Source: Lysobacterales bacterium
Lineage (GTDB): Bacteria; Pseudomonadota; Gammaproteobacteria; Xanthomonadales; Xanthomonadaceae
Assembly (NCBI GenBank): GCA_016718605.1
Contig: JADKCY010000011.1
Location: forward strand, 1 to 64,000
Length of the DNA stretch: 64,000 nucleotides
Direction of reading: 5' to 3'
Shown here: piece by piece, positions 44,772 to 52,922 of the stretch
Numbering within the stretch: the first letter of the stretch is position 1
How the letters are laid out: the number at the start of each line of letters is the position of its first letter
Position numbers and translations under genes: made by a program
Notes under the pieces: generated by a model
The model's database searches: none
Seen by the model: only the letters and a program-made list of their open reading frames with translations
What the model was told of the DNA's origin: nothing

Positions 44772-45117
44772 GGGTCAGGTTCAATTCGGACCCCTCAATG
44801 AGCGCTGCTCCGCTGCCGTCGATGAGACCGATCCAGCACGCTGTCGCCACGTTCAGCCCTGGAGACCTCATGGCACGCCTTGCGCGCTTGGACTTCGCGG
44901 GCATTGCGCAGCACGTCGTTCAGCGCGGCAACGATCGTCAGCCGTGTTTTGCAGATGCGCTCGACCCCGTGGAAGCCGCCAACCAACGCGCCCAGACCCA
45001 ACAACAACGCGTCTGGGGGAGCGCCGGTTGTGTGCCCAGATCGAAGCACTCATCCCGCGCGCCACCACCGTCCGCCCGCGCGGGCGCCCAAGATCATCCG
45101 AAAAGTGACTCTGACCC
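44772..45117 (+). mobile_element. Internally deleted REP-associated tyrosine transposase (RAYT) remnant
   Basis: The start of a RAYT (Y1_Tnp) gene is kept from 44870 (MARLARLDFAGIAQHVVQRG, then NDRQPCFA). The end of a RAYT gene is kept to 45108 in another frame (RLGERRLCAQIEALIPRA, then GRPRS). The central catalytic part with the HUH/Tyr residues is gone. The remnant is flanked by similar inverted ends, GGGTCAGGTTCAATTCGGA at 44772-44790 and the reverse of TCCGAAAAGTGACTCTGACC at about 45097-45116. It is not active. It marks an insertion or rearrangement point between the toxin-antitoxin pair and the ATPase gene. Confidence 0.75.
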
Positions 45118-45243
45118 CCTTGGTTGCCGAACTCATCATTGTCGCCACGGCAAGACTGGGCGGGAGTGACCACTGAGTCGCCGCTGTTGTGGTGCTTGGG
45201 CGAGATGCCACAAAGCTAGACCTGACCACGCGTCCTCTCAAAG

Positions 45244-45262
45244 CCCCCGGCTTTGCCGGGGG
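45244..45262. terminator. GC-rich hairpin after the RloC-like ATPase gene
   Basis: An 8-bp perfect stem (CCCCCGGC, 45244-45251; GCCGGGGG, 45255-45262) with a TTT loop. On the minus strand it lies 59 bases after the ATPase stop and is followed by GCTTTGAGAG, so it could be a weak terminator. It could also be a dispersed intergenic hairpin. The rest of 45118-45320 holds no supported gene. Confidence 0.45.
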
Positions 45263-45320
45263 ATACTTACGCTGGGCGCAGGCTGCAGTGCGCCCGACGC
45301 GGATTGACCAGGGGTAGTCG

Positions 45321-47990
45321 TCACCTGATACGGATCTTGTTGCGGAGGTCGATCATGAATTGCTTCTCGTTTTTGTTGAACGCTCTTCGTCGTTCCTCGC
45401 ACGCCTTCATCACGGTCTCGATGATGGCGAGGTCAGTCTCGAACTGTTCGGCGCTGGGTATCTCGTACTGTCCAGCAATTGGGCTGTCGTGTCCGACGAT
45501 GACTTCGCTCGCCTGACCGTAGACCGAGACGATCCGCCTCCACTCCTCGATCTCGAAGCCGGCGATTGCGCCTACTTGGATGACCTTCACCTCGTCACTG
45601 AATGGGTGGACGGTGTCGTTCAAGACGATCTCGCGAATGGCCCGCTCGATCATTCCCCGCAGGTGTGCGTATGCGTCCCGGACAGCCCTCTTGTCGGCAT
45701 CGTTCGGGTAGGGGTTCTGGGACGCCCTCAGCTGGACTGCCAAGGCCTTCAGTTCCTTCATCTGGTCGCTGTACGGCTTGCTCTCCCAGGCAAGGCCGTC
45801 GAGCAGAGCACCGGGGCTACCTCCGTGCCACTGCACCGTCTGGATCTTCGCTGTTGCCCCTTGCTCTGCTACTTCGCTCAACAGTGTGGTCAGGAAGACC
45901 GCGTCGTGCGTGAGCACTATGACTGGGCGCTGCTTCGAGAGATCGACCAGGTGCTCGGCCATTTTCCGCCGGTGGAGATGATCCAACGAGGTAGAGGGGT
46001 CGTCGAAGACGAGAGTGGATTGATCCCCGCGAAGCCTGGCCTCTGCAAGGAAGAAGGCAAGAGCGACCGCCCTCTGCTCCCCCTCAGAGAGCACCTCATG
46101 CGTGCCGTGATCGCAGCCCTCCAACACCAGCCCGTGCACATTCTTGCCAGCCTTGGTCTGGCTAGTAAGTGTGGGCTTCACCCGGTGGCGATAACCAAGC
46201 GCTTCGAGTTCATCGTTCAATGCCCTCGCGAGCGCTTCCGTCGTGTGGGTTTTTGATAGGCCGGTGATCTTCGCCGAAACAGACTTGGTGCTCAGCGCGT
46301 CGCGCGCTGCTTCCAGAGCGCTTCGACGCTTGGCTTGATCGATGTGCGTCCGGATTGCTGGCAGGTGCCCCGTCAGGTCGCGGCGCGAGGTTAGCTCGGC
46401 GAGCTGAGCCGAGAGTGTGTCATGCGCCTTCTGGTCTTTGGCGGAGCGCAGCTTGGCCGCCAGCTGGCGCAGTGCGTTCGCTTTGGCTGTGAAGCGAGTC
46501 GACAGCGGGTCGCCAGCCGGGAGGATCGGGCGCGGCTCTGTCCAACCCGCCAGCGCGTATGCGCTGGTGATCCAGTTGCGGCGTGCCGTCCAGTCTGCTT
46601 GCTGCGCGGAAACGGCTTCGGCGAGGCCTTGATCGCTCTGCTGGATTTCGGCGAGGGTCGGCTCGTCAACCGGAGCCAGGTTGGCAGCGTCGATCTTGCG
46701 ACGTGCTTCATTGACCGCGTTGCGGGCGGTCTCCAAATTCTGTGCGGCATCGGCGGCGACGAACCGTCGAAAGCGTTTCATGCGCGCCTGCGCGCTCTCG
46801 ACCAACGGCTGCTGGCAGAGCACGCATTGATCCCCTGGATCGCTCGCGGGGTGGTCTTTGTGCTCAGGGTAGGTCTTCAGCGAGAAGGCCTCGGCCGCTT
46901 TGAATAAGGCCTTCCATTCCGCTCCGCCGGTCTCAGAGAGTAGGGCACCCGCAGGACCGTCAGCATTGCCGTCGGCGTGAAGAAGGCCTTGGGCAAGTTG
47001 ATCCGCTTCGACGGCTTCTTGTTCTGCCCTGGAGAGGGAGGCGAACTTGTCCAAGGCGGCGTCTGTCACGAAACGCTCGGCTTGAGCCGCAAGACTGGCA
47101 AGGCTGTCGAGACGTTGGGCCAGCCTCTCATGCTTGATGGCTTCGGGCTCAACGTCTAGGCCTTTGATGGCTGCGGACAGATCCTTGATCGACTCGGTTT
47201 CTTCTGGAGTGAGCTGGGCCAGAGCCTCCAGAGCGGTTATGTCGGTCTTCGGACCCAGATTGGCCATGATCCGCCCGACCGAGTGGGTGCCATGCAGAGC
47301 GAAAAACTGTTCGGGCCGGAGTTGGATCGCTCCGATGTCACGGTTGATCTCGTCCTGAATGGCTTGCTGAGCGGCAGCCAGCGCAGTAAGCGCATGGAAG
47401 CCATAGGGGACGAAAGTCGATGGGCCGTCCTTGCTGATGTAGTCCTGGGCGCAGTGGCTGTCATATACGGAGACCATGGCAAGGTCGCCGTTGCTCGCGC
47501 CCCCTTCTGCCCAAGTGATCTGGTGGTCCTTTCCGCCAGTTCTGTAGGCGATGAACGCCTGAGGCGGGGTTGGTTGTTTCCCTGCAGCAAACGCGTCGGG
47601 CAGGACTGGCGCGGAGTGTCGGGCGCGACAGGCCCGTTTCATCACCCTCGCAAAGCCTGACTTTCCTGCACCGTTCTCGCCGAAGAGCAAGGTCAGCCCC
47701 TGATCAGCCATTTCGAGCCCACGGTCGTCGGGGAACCCATTCACGTTCTTGAGTTGCGAAAGTCTCAACAGGACCGTTGAACTACCCGAGCCCATCGTGG
47801 GGATGTGACTCTTGTCCAGCGGCAACGGTGTTGGGGCACCGGCGGACTGTTCGACCATGGCCCTGATCACGGCCAGATCTGTGGCGGTGAGTTGGCCGTT
47901 GGCCGCGAAGATTCGCCGAAGGGCGTCGCGCTGCCAGTTCGGAGCGTCGTCCCGGCTGGACCAAGCGAGGATGTCATCGAGGAGGGGCAT
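45321..47990 (-). CDS. RloC-like SMC/Rad50-type ATPase with zinc hook; candidate anticodon nuclease
   Basis: An 889-residue protein of the AAA_13-like group. Walker A GENGAGKS is at 104-111 with a long N-terminal leader. A helical region (about 255-600) holds a Rad50-like zinc-hook Cys389-V-L-Cys392 inside charged, coiled-coil-prone sequence. The ABC signature LSEGEQRAVALA is at 634-645 and Walker B TLVFDDPSTSLDH at 659-671, with the switch region THDAVF following. A 190-residue C-terminal domain follows, containing R778-x3-E782 and His795/His834. RloC and PrrC anticodon nucleases have an ATPase then a C-terminal Arg-x3-Glu...His nuclease; His here is not at the PrrC spacing (32 after Glu), so the nuclease call is inference. 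Stand-alone, next to a toxin-antitoxin pair; probable phage defence. Confidence 0.6.
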   Translation of the reverse strand: MPLLDDILAWSSRDDAPNWQRDALRRIFAANGQLTATDLAVIRAMVEQSAGAPTPLPLDKSHIPTMGSGSSTVLLRLSQLKNVNGFPDDRGLEMADQGLTLLFGENGAGKSGFARVMKRACRARHSAPVLPDAFAAGKQPTPPQAFIAYRTGGKDHQITWAEGGASNGDLAMVSVYDSHCAQDYISKDGPSTFVPYGFHALTALAAAQQAIQDEINRDIGAIQLRPEQFFALHGTHSVGRIMANLGPKTDITALEALAQLTPEETESIKDLSAAIKGLDVEPEAIKHERLAQRLDSLASLAAQAERFVTDAALDKFASLSRAEQEAVEADQLAQGLLHADGNADGPAGALLSETGGAEWKALFKAAEAFSLKTYPEHKDHPASDPGDQCVLCQQPLVESAQARMKRFRRFVAADAAQNLETARNAVNEARRKIDAANLAPVDEPTLAEIQQSDQGLAEAVSAQQADWTARRNWITSAYALAGWTEPRPILPAGDPLSTRFTAKANALRQLAAKLRSAKDQKAHDTLSAQLAELTSRRDLTGHLPAIRTHIDQAKRRSALEAARDALSTKSVSAKITGLSKTHTTEALARALNDELEALGYRHRVKPTLTSQTKAGKNVHGLVLEGCDHGTHEVLSEGEQRAVALAFFLAEARLRGDQSTLVFDDPSTSLDHLHRRKMAEHLVDLSKQRPVIVLTHDAVFLTTLLSEVAEQGATAKIQTVQWHGGSPGALLDGLAWESKPYSDQMKELKALAVQLRASQNPYPNDADKRAVRDAYAHLRGMIERAIREIVLNDTVHPFSDEVKVIQVGAIAGFEIEEWRRIVSVYGQASEVIVGHDSPIAGQYEIPSAEQFETDLAIIETVMKACEERRRAFNKNEKQFMIDLRNKIRIR

Positions 47991-48243
47991 GATGTTTTGC
48001 CTGATGGCGAGGCCTAATGATAGTCCGGTTCTTCCTTAGGCCTACCTCGCCAGTTCAACTACCAATCGCAAAACGCCTTCTGATTGCATTGAGGAATTTT
48101 GGTCGGATTTCCGACAATGTACGTTGGCAAAGTCGGTTGTCCGATTTGTGCGGAAGCAAGCGCAGGATTGCGACACCATCTGGCATACGTCGAGCGCGAC
48201 GTGCAGCAGCGCTCGGTAGATGGCACGCATGCGCTGATGTCCT

Positions 48244-51200
48244 TCACCTCCCCGGCATAGCAAACCCTCTCCCACGCGCCCCCGCCCGCGGATGCGGCCG
48301 TTCTTCATCCTGATTCCGCCCATCCTCATCCTCGCCACGCAGTTTGAAGGACGGGGTCCAGCGTGGGTCTCGCGCTTTCGGTGCCTTGATCTCGAACCCA
48401 CTGCGGCTGGTGGTGTCGGCGTGGGCAATCTCCAGTGTGTACTTGCCCGGCACCGGGTAGAGGCGGTGACCTAGGCGCTGGGATTCGGCGTAGGGTTGGT
48501 GTTTGAGTTCGGCGCGCTTGTCGGCGTCGAGCGCTTCCAGTGCTTGTTGTTCGGCGGCGAAGGTGAGCTCGGCGTCCAGCATCAGGTTCCAGTCGAAGCT
48601 GTTCAGGCCTGCGATGGCCTCGCGGTCGAATTGGGCCAGCGGGCGGTCTTTGGCGTCCAGCAGGCGGAAGCGCACGGTGCCAGCCGATTTGGCCCAGTAG
48701 GTGCCGGTGAGTTCGGGCAGGTATTCGGGGCGGTCGAACCACGGGTCGGGGCGGCGGCGCCAGTCGGTTGAGGCTTTGAGGTCGTCGATGTGGAACAGGT
48801 GCACATCGGCATTGCGCACCTTGGCATCGAGTTCTTGCAATGGCAGGGCGTCGACGATCCAGGCGCTGCGGCCGTGCGTACCAGCGATCAGTTCGCGGTC
48901 GCGCGGGTGGACGAACAAGTCGTGCACCGGGACGTTGGGCAGGCCGCCGTCCAGCGCTTGCCAACTGTGGCCACGGTCCAGGCTGGCGTACACGCCACGG
49001 TCGGTGCCAACGTAGAGTAGATCCGGGTTGACGGTGTCTTCGCGGATCACGTTGACGGGTTCCATCGGCAGGCCATCGGCTATCGACTGCCAGCTCGCGC
49101 CGAAGTCGTCGCTGCGGTACAGGTAGACGCGGTCGTCGTCCTGCCGGTAGCCGTTCAAGCTCAGGTAGATGCGATTGGCATCGTGGTGCGAGAGTTCGAT
49201 GCGGCTGACCCAGCGCTCGGCCGGTAGGCGGGCATCCACCTGCTGCCAGCGCACGCCGCCATCGGTGCTGACATGCACATGGCCGTCGTCGGTGCCCACG
49301 CCCAAACGGCCGAACGCAACTGGCGATTCGGAGACGCTGGTGATGGTGGCGAAGGGCACGTTGCCGCGTTCTTCCGCGCGGGTCAGGTCGGGGCTGATGG
49401 CGGTCCAGCGACGGCCACGGTCGAACGAGCGGTACAGGCGGTTGCTGCCCATGTACACGGTGCGCGGGTCGTGCGGCGACAGGATCACTGGCGTACTCCA
49501 GTTGAAGCGCAGCACGGGCTCGGTCAGCGGCGCGCGCGGACGCACGTCGTGGCGTTTGCCGTCCTTGTCGATGCGGGTGTAGTAGCCGAACTGGAAGCCG
49601 GTGTAGGTATCGCTGGATTCATTGTCCACCGCCACCCACATGCCGTCGCCGCCGTTGATGAAAGACCAGTCCTCGCCGATTTCCCAGCGCGTGCGGCTGC
49701 TGCCTTTCCAGGTGCCATTGTCTTGCAGGCCGCCATAGACGTTGTAAGGTTCGGCCATATCGGCATGGATGGTGTAGAACTGGCCGACCGGCTGCGCATC
49801 CACACTGCGCCAGGTGACGCCCGCGTCGTAGCTCACATCCAGCCCGCCGTCGTTGCCCAGCACCAGACGCTGCGGAAAGTTCGGGTCGATCCACAGGGCG
49901 TGGTGATCGACATGCACGCTCTCGTGATTGGCATAGCCCGACCAGGTCTTGCCACCATCGCTGGACACCACCAGTGGCACGCCCATGGTGTAGACGCGCT
50001 CTGGATTGCTGGGGTCGACGGCGATCTCGGCAAAGTAATAGCCGTAGGTGTAGGTCACGTCGCGGATGGGCGTGTCGTGAGTGCGCTGCCAACTGCCGCC
50101 TGCATCGTCCGTGCGCCAGACGGTGTGACCCCAGGTGGGGTTGTCGAACAGCGCGGCGTTGCCGTCTTCAAGGCGGCTGAGCAGGTGTTCCAGCGTGATC
50201 GTGCCCTCGCGCACCTTGGCCAGCAGGCCCTTGGCGTCGAGTTCGACCGGCAGGTCGGCGCCACGGATGAAGTTCTCGATTTCCTCCGGGTCCTGCGTCA
50301 GAAAGTCATCTTTGCTCATCGTGCGCAGGCGCTGCGGTGATAGCGCGCGGTCGCCGAGGTCACGCAGGGCGTCAGGCAGTTCCGCCCAGTGGTCGATGGT
50401 CGCGTAGACGGTGTCGGGCTGACTGCGTGCCACGGCCAAGCCGATGCGCCCCACGGTCTTGCCCTGCGGCAGGCCACCGGTGAGCTGTCGCCATGTGCGC
50501 CCAGCATCTTCGGATTTGTAGATGCCCGAGCCGTCGCCTGCCTCGGTGAACTGCCAGGGCGTGCGCTGGCGATCCCACAGCGCGGCGTAGAGCACGTCGG
50601 GGCGGCTGGGGTCGATGACCAAGTCGCTGGCGCCGGTCCAGTCGTCGCCGGGTTTCAGCACTTGCGTCCAGTTCTCGCCGCCGTCTTCAGTGAGGAAGAT
50701 GCCGCGCTGCCCGCCGGGTGAATAGAGCTTGCCCGCCGCCGCGACCAGTACGCGTTTGCCGTCGCGCGGGTCAACGACAATCGCGGCGATGCGGTCGCTG
50801 GCAGTGAGTCCTTTTCGCGCGAAGGTCTTGCCGCCGTCATGGCTGACGAAGAGGCCATGGCCGCCGTAATTGGAGCGCGCGGCATTGGACTCACCGGCGC
50901 CGATCCACAGCGTTTCGGGGGCTGACGGGTCCACCGCTATCGCGCCGATCACGGTGTTCGGCAGGCGGTCGGTGAGCGGCTCGAAGGAGCCGCCGTTGTT
51001 GGTGGTCTTCCACACGCCGCCGCTCGCATACGCCACATAGAAGGTGTAGGGCTGGCCCGGCACCGAGGCGAAATCGACCACGCGTCCGCCTTGCCCGGTT
51101 GGCCCGATGCTGCGCCAGCGCAGGCCGCGAAAGTCCGACTCGGCCTCCATGCGCTGATGCTGCTGCCAAGCCGCCTCGCGTTGCTCGGGCGTGCTGGGCG

Positions 51201-51279
51201 CGCCGGGCGTCGGCCGCGCCGCTTGCGTGGTGGGCGCGAGGCAGAGCAGCAGGGTTCCGATCCAGGTCGTGGTGCGCAT
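48244..51279 (-). CDS. Secreted sortilin/VPS10-like BNR-repeat protein
   Basis: A 1011-residue exported protein with a clear signal peptide (residues 1 to about 20, WIGTLLLCLAPTTQA). Many Asp-box/BNR motifs of the form SxDGGxxW (for example SHDGGKTFARK, TEDGGENWTQV, SSDGGKTWSGY, SFDRGRRWTAI, SLDRGHSWQAL) indicate a large beta-propeller like VPS10/sortilin-domain proteins and some glycosidases. The conserved start FRGLRWRSIGPTGQGGRV is typical of this bacterial family. The final about 180 residues are a different beta domain. No sialidase catalytic residues were recognised, so binding rather than hydrolysis may be the role. ATG 51279 has GGAG nine bases before it. The 253-bp gap (47991-48243) downstream holds no supported gene. 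Confidence 0.88.
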   Translation of the reverse strand: MRTTTWIGTLLLCLAPTTQAARPTPGAPSTPEQREAAWQQHQRMEAESDFRGLRWRSIGPTGQGGRVVDFASVPGQPYTFYVAYASGGVWKTTNNGGSFEPLTDRLPNTVIGAIAVDPSAPETLWIGAGESNAARSNYGGHGLFVSHDGGKTFARKGLTASDRIAAIVVDPRDGKRVLVAAAGKLYSPGGQRGIFLTEDGGENWTQVLKPGDDWTGASDLVIDPSRPDVLYAALWDRQRTPWQFTEAGDGSGIYKSEDAGRTWRQLTGGLPQGKTVGRIGLAVARSQPDTVYATIDHWAELPDALRDLGDRALSPQRLRTMSKDDFLTQDPEEIENFIRGADLPVELDAKGLLAKVREGTITLEHLLSRLEDGNAALFDNPTWGHTVWRTDDAGGSWQRTHDTPIRDVTYTYGYYFAEIAVDPSNPERVYTMGVPLVVSSDGGKTWSGYANHESVHVDHHALWIDPNFPQRLVLGNDGGLDVSYDAGVTWRSVDAQPVGQFYTIHADMAEPYNVYGGLQDNGTWKGSSRTRWEIGEDWSFINGGDGMWVAVDNESSDTYTGFQFGYYTRIDKDGKRHDVRPRAPLTEPVLRFNWSTPVILSPHDPRTVYMGSNRLYRSFDRGRRWTAISPDLTRAEERGNVPFATITSVSESPVAFGRLGVGTDDGHVHVSTDGGVRWQQVDARLPAERWVSRIELSHHDANRIYLSLNGYRQDDDRVYLYRSDDFGASWQSIADGLPMEPVNVIREDTVNPDLLYVGTDRGVYASLDRGHSWQALDGGLPNVPVHDLFVHPRDRELIAGTHGRSAWIVDALPLQELDAKVRNADVHLFHIDDLKASTDWRRRPDPWFDRPEYLPELTGTYWAKSAGTVRFRLLDAKDRPLAQFDREAIAGLNSFDWNLMLDAELTFAAEQQALEALDADKRAELKHQPYAESQRLGHRLYPVPGKYTLEIAHADTTSRSGFEIKAPKARDPRWTPSFKLRGEDEDGRNQDEERPHPRAGARGRGFAMPGR

Positions 51280-51482
51280 CGAAGGGGTCTCCGAGGGAGG
51301 TTGGTGTGGATTTGCAGCCGGTGATCGAAAGCCCGACAGGCTTCCAGGTAGCGGTGGTATTTCGCAGATGTCGGGTCGTCACGCAAGTGCTGTATCTCCT
51401 CTCCACAACCCAGACCGTGCGTCGATCCGGCCTTGTGGACCGACCGCGCCCACCCGCGGTGCCGTGTCTTTGGAACTGCTGC

Positions 51483-51529
51483 TTGAGAGGAATTTCTTTC
51501 TGGGTTAATGTATCAGCGCGCTAATACAT
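51483..51529 (+). promoter_or_regulatory. Putative promoter with TrpR-like palindromic operator upstream of yerC-his
   Basis: A near-perfect 22-bp palindrome at 51508-51529, halves ATGTATCAGCG and CGCTAATACAT, with one mismatched pair. Its outer arms (GTAT..., ...AATAC) resemble TrpR operator arms (GTACTAG/CTAGTAC). A possible -35 TTGAGA (51483-51488), 17 bases, then TAATGT (51506-51511) as -10, would place the palindrome over the promoter, as for a repressor site. It lies 109 bases before yerC. The rest of the gap 51280-51637 shows nothing else. Confidence 0.5.
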
Positions 51530-51637
51530 GGCGACATGGATTCGATGTCGCTGGCGTCTGTCAGATCAACGCGCTGCAATTCCTTTGGGGTGGTGGTTCG
51601 CGTCATTTTTCCAAGCCGGAACGGTTCACTCTACGCC

Positions 51638-51958
51638 ATGAAAAAGCGCCTTGCGCCAAGCAACAAACGCCCCACCGCCAAGGCGCGCCCGCCCGAGTTG
51701 GCGGAAGCATTGCTGGGCCTCAAGTCGGTACAGGAGGTGCAGGCATTCCTGGTCGATCTGTGTACCCCTGCGGAGCTGGAGGCCCTGGCGGATCGCTGGC
51801 GCGTGGTGCCGCTGTTGTTGCAGGCGATGCCCTACCGCGAGATTCATGACCGCACCGGCATCAGCGTCACCACGGTCGGACGCGTGGCGCGCTGCTTGAT
51901 GCAGGGCGAGGGCGGTTACCGCGCGGCGGCTCGACATCTGGGCTTGTCCGACGACTGA
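51638..51958 (+). CDS. TrpR-like YerC/YecD family regulator, probable his-operon repressor
   Basis: A 106-residue DNA-binding protein of the TrpR superfamily, YerC/YecD branch. After a basic N-terminus it shows LLGLKSVQEVQAFLVDLCTP, a TrpR-like helical core with the helix-turn-helix in YREIHDRTGISVTTVGRVARCL. I chose ATG 51638, the start of the basic tail. In xanthomonads this gene commonly sits directly in front of hisG, 64 bases away here, and is thought to control histidine synthesis. The palindrome at 51508-51529 is the likely target, so it would also repress itself. The effector is unknown but histidine is a reasonable guess. Confidence 0.85.
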   Translation: MKKRLAPSNKRPTAKARPPELAEALLGLKSVQEVQAFLVDLCTPAELEALADRWRVVPLLLQAMPYREIHDRTGISVTTVGRVARCLMQGEGGYRAAARHLGLSDD

Positions 51959-52022
51959 GCTCTCTCCCGCAAGATTTTCGAAAGCACCGGCAATCTGCCG
52001 AATTCATCCAAGGAAACACCCT

Positions 52023-52922
52023 GTGATCAATCGCGACCGCCTGCGGATTGCCGCGCAAAAAAATGGCCGCTTGTCCGACCCCGCCCGCGACCTGATGAGT
52101 CGCGCCGGCCTGTCGTTTCGTGAGAGTCGCGACCGCTTGTTCTGTTTCGGCGAGACGCAGCCGGTCGACCTCTTGCTGGTGCGCGACGACGACATTCCCG
52201 GCCTGATTGCCGAAGGCACCTGCGATCTCGGCATCGTCGGTCGCAACGTGCTCGACGAACAACGTCTGGAACGTGCCGCCAAGGGCTTGCCACCGGCATT
52301 TCAGGAAATTCGCGCGCTGGGCTTCGGTCGCTGTCGCTTGTCGATTGCGCTGCCGCAGGACATGCCTTGGGAAGGTCCGCAGACCTTGGCCGGGTTGCGC
52401 ATCGCGACGTCCTATCCGGCGCTGCTGGATGACTGGTTGAAACAGCAGGGCGTGCGCGCCGACATCGTGATGTTGTCGGGCTCGGTGGAAATCGCCCCGC
52501 GTCTGGGCAAAGCCGAGGCGATCTGCGATCTCGTTTCAACGGGCGGCACCTTGGCCGCCAATCAGCTGCGCGAGGTGGTGGTCATTCATCAGAGCGAAGC
52601 CGTGCTGGCGGCGCCGGTGGAAGCGCTGCAGGACGAGCGCGCCGAGATCTGCGATCTGTTGCTGCGGCGCATGGATGGCGTGATGCAGGTGCGCGAGGCA
52701 CGACTGGTGATGTTCGAGTCGCCGCGTGATGCCGTCTCGACTGTGTTGGCCCTGCTGCACGAAAGCGAAACCGCCAGTTGCTGTGCGCTGGATGGACAAG
52801 CCGACTGGCTGAGCGTGCAGGTGATTCGTCAGGGCAAGCTGGACTGGCAGACACTGGAAGACATGAAACGCGCCGGTGCGCGGCGCTTGCTGGTCCTGCC
52901 GGTGGAGCAGATGCTGCCATGA
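52023..52922 (+). CDS. hisG: ATP phosphoribosyltransferase, long form
   Basis: A 299-residue HisG(L), first step of histidine synthesis (ATP + PRPP to PR-ATP). The periplasmic-binding-like catalytic domains include IAAQKNGRLSDPARDL, DLGIVGRNVLDE and DLVSTGGTLAANQL, the PRPP-binding loop. The C-terminal ACT-like regulatory domain (about 225-299) marks the long form that is feedback-inhibited by histidine without HisZ. Start is GTG 52023. hisD overlaps by 4 bases (ATGA). Confidence 0.97.
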   Translation: MINRDRLRIAAQKNGRLSDPARDLMSRAGLSFRESRDRLFCFGETQPVDLLLVRDDDIPGLIAEGTCDLGIVGRNVLDEQRLERAAKGLPPAFQEIRALGFGRCRLSIALPQDMPWEGPQTLAGLRIATSYPALLDDWLKQQGVRADIVMLSGSVEIAPRLGKAEAICDLVSTGGTLAANQLREVVVIHQSEAVLAAPVEALQDERAEICDLLLRRMDGVMQVREARLVMFESPRDAVSTVLALLHESETASCCALDGQADWLSVQVIRQGKLDWQTLEDMKRAGARRLLVLPVEQMLP

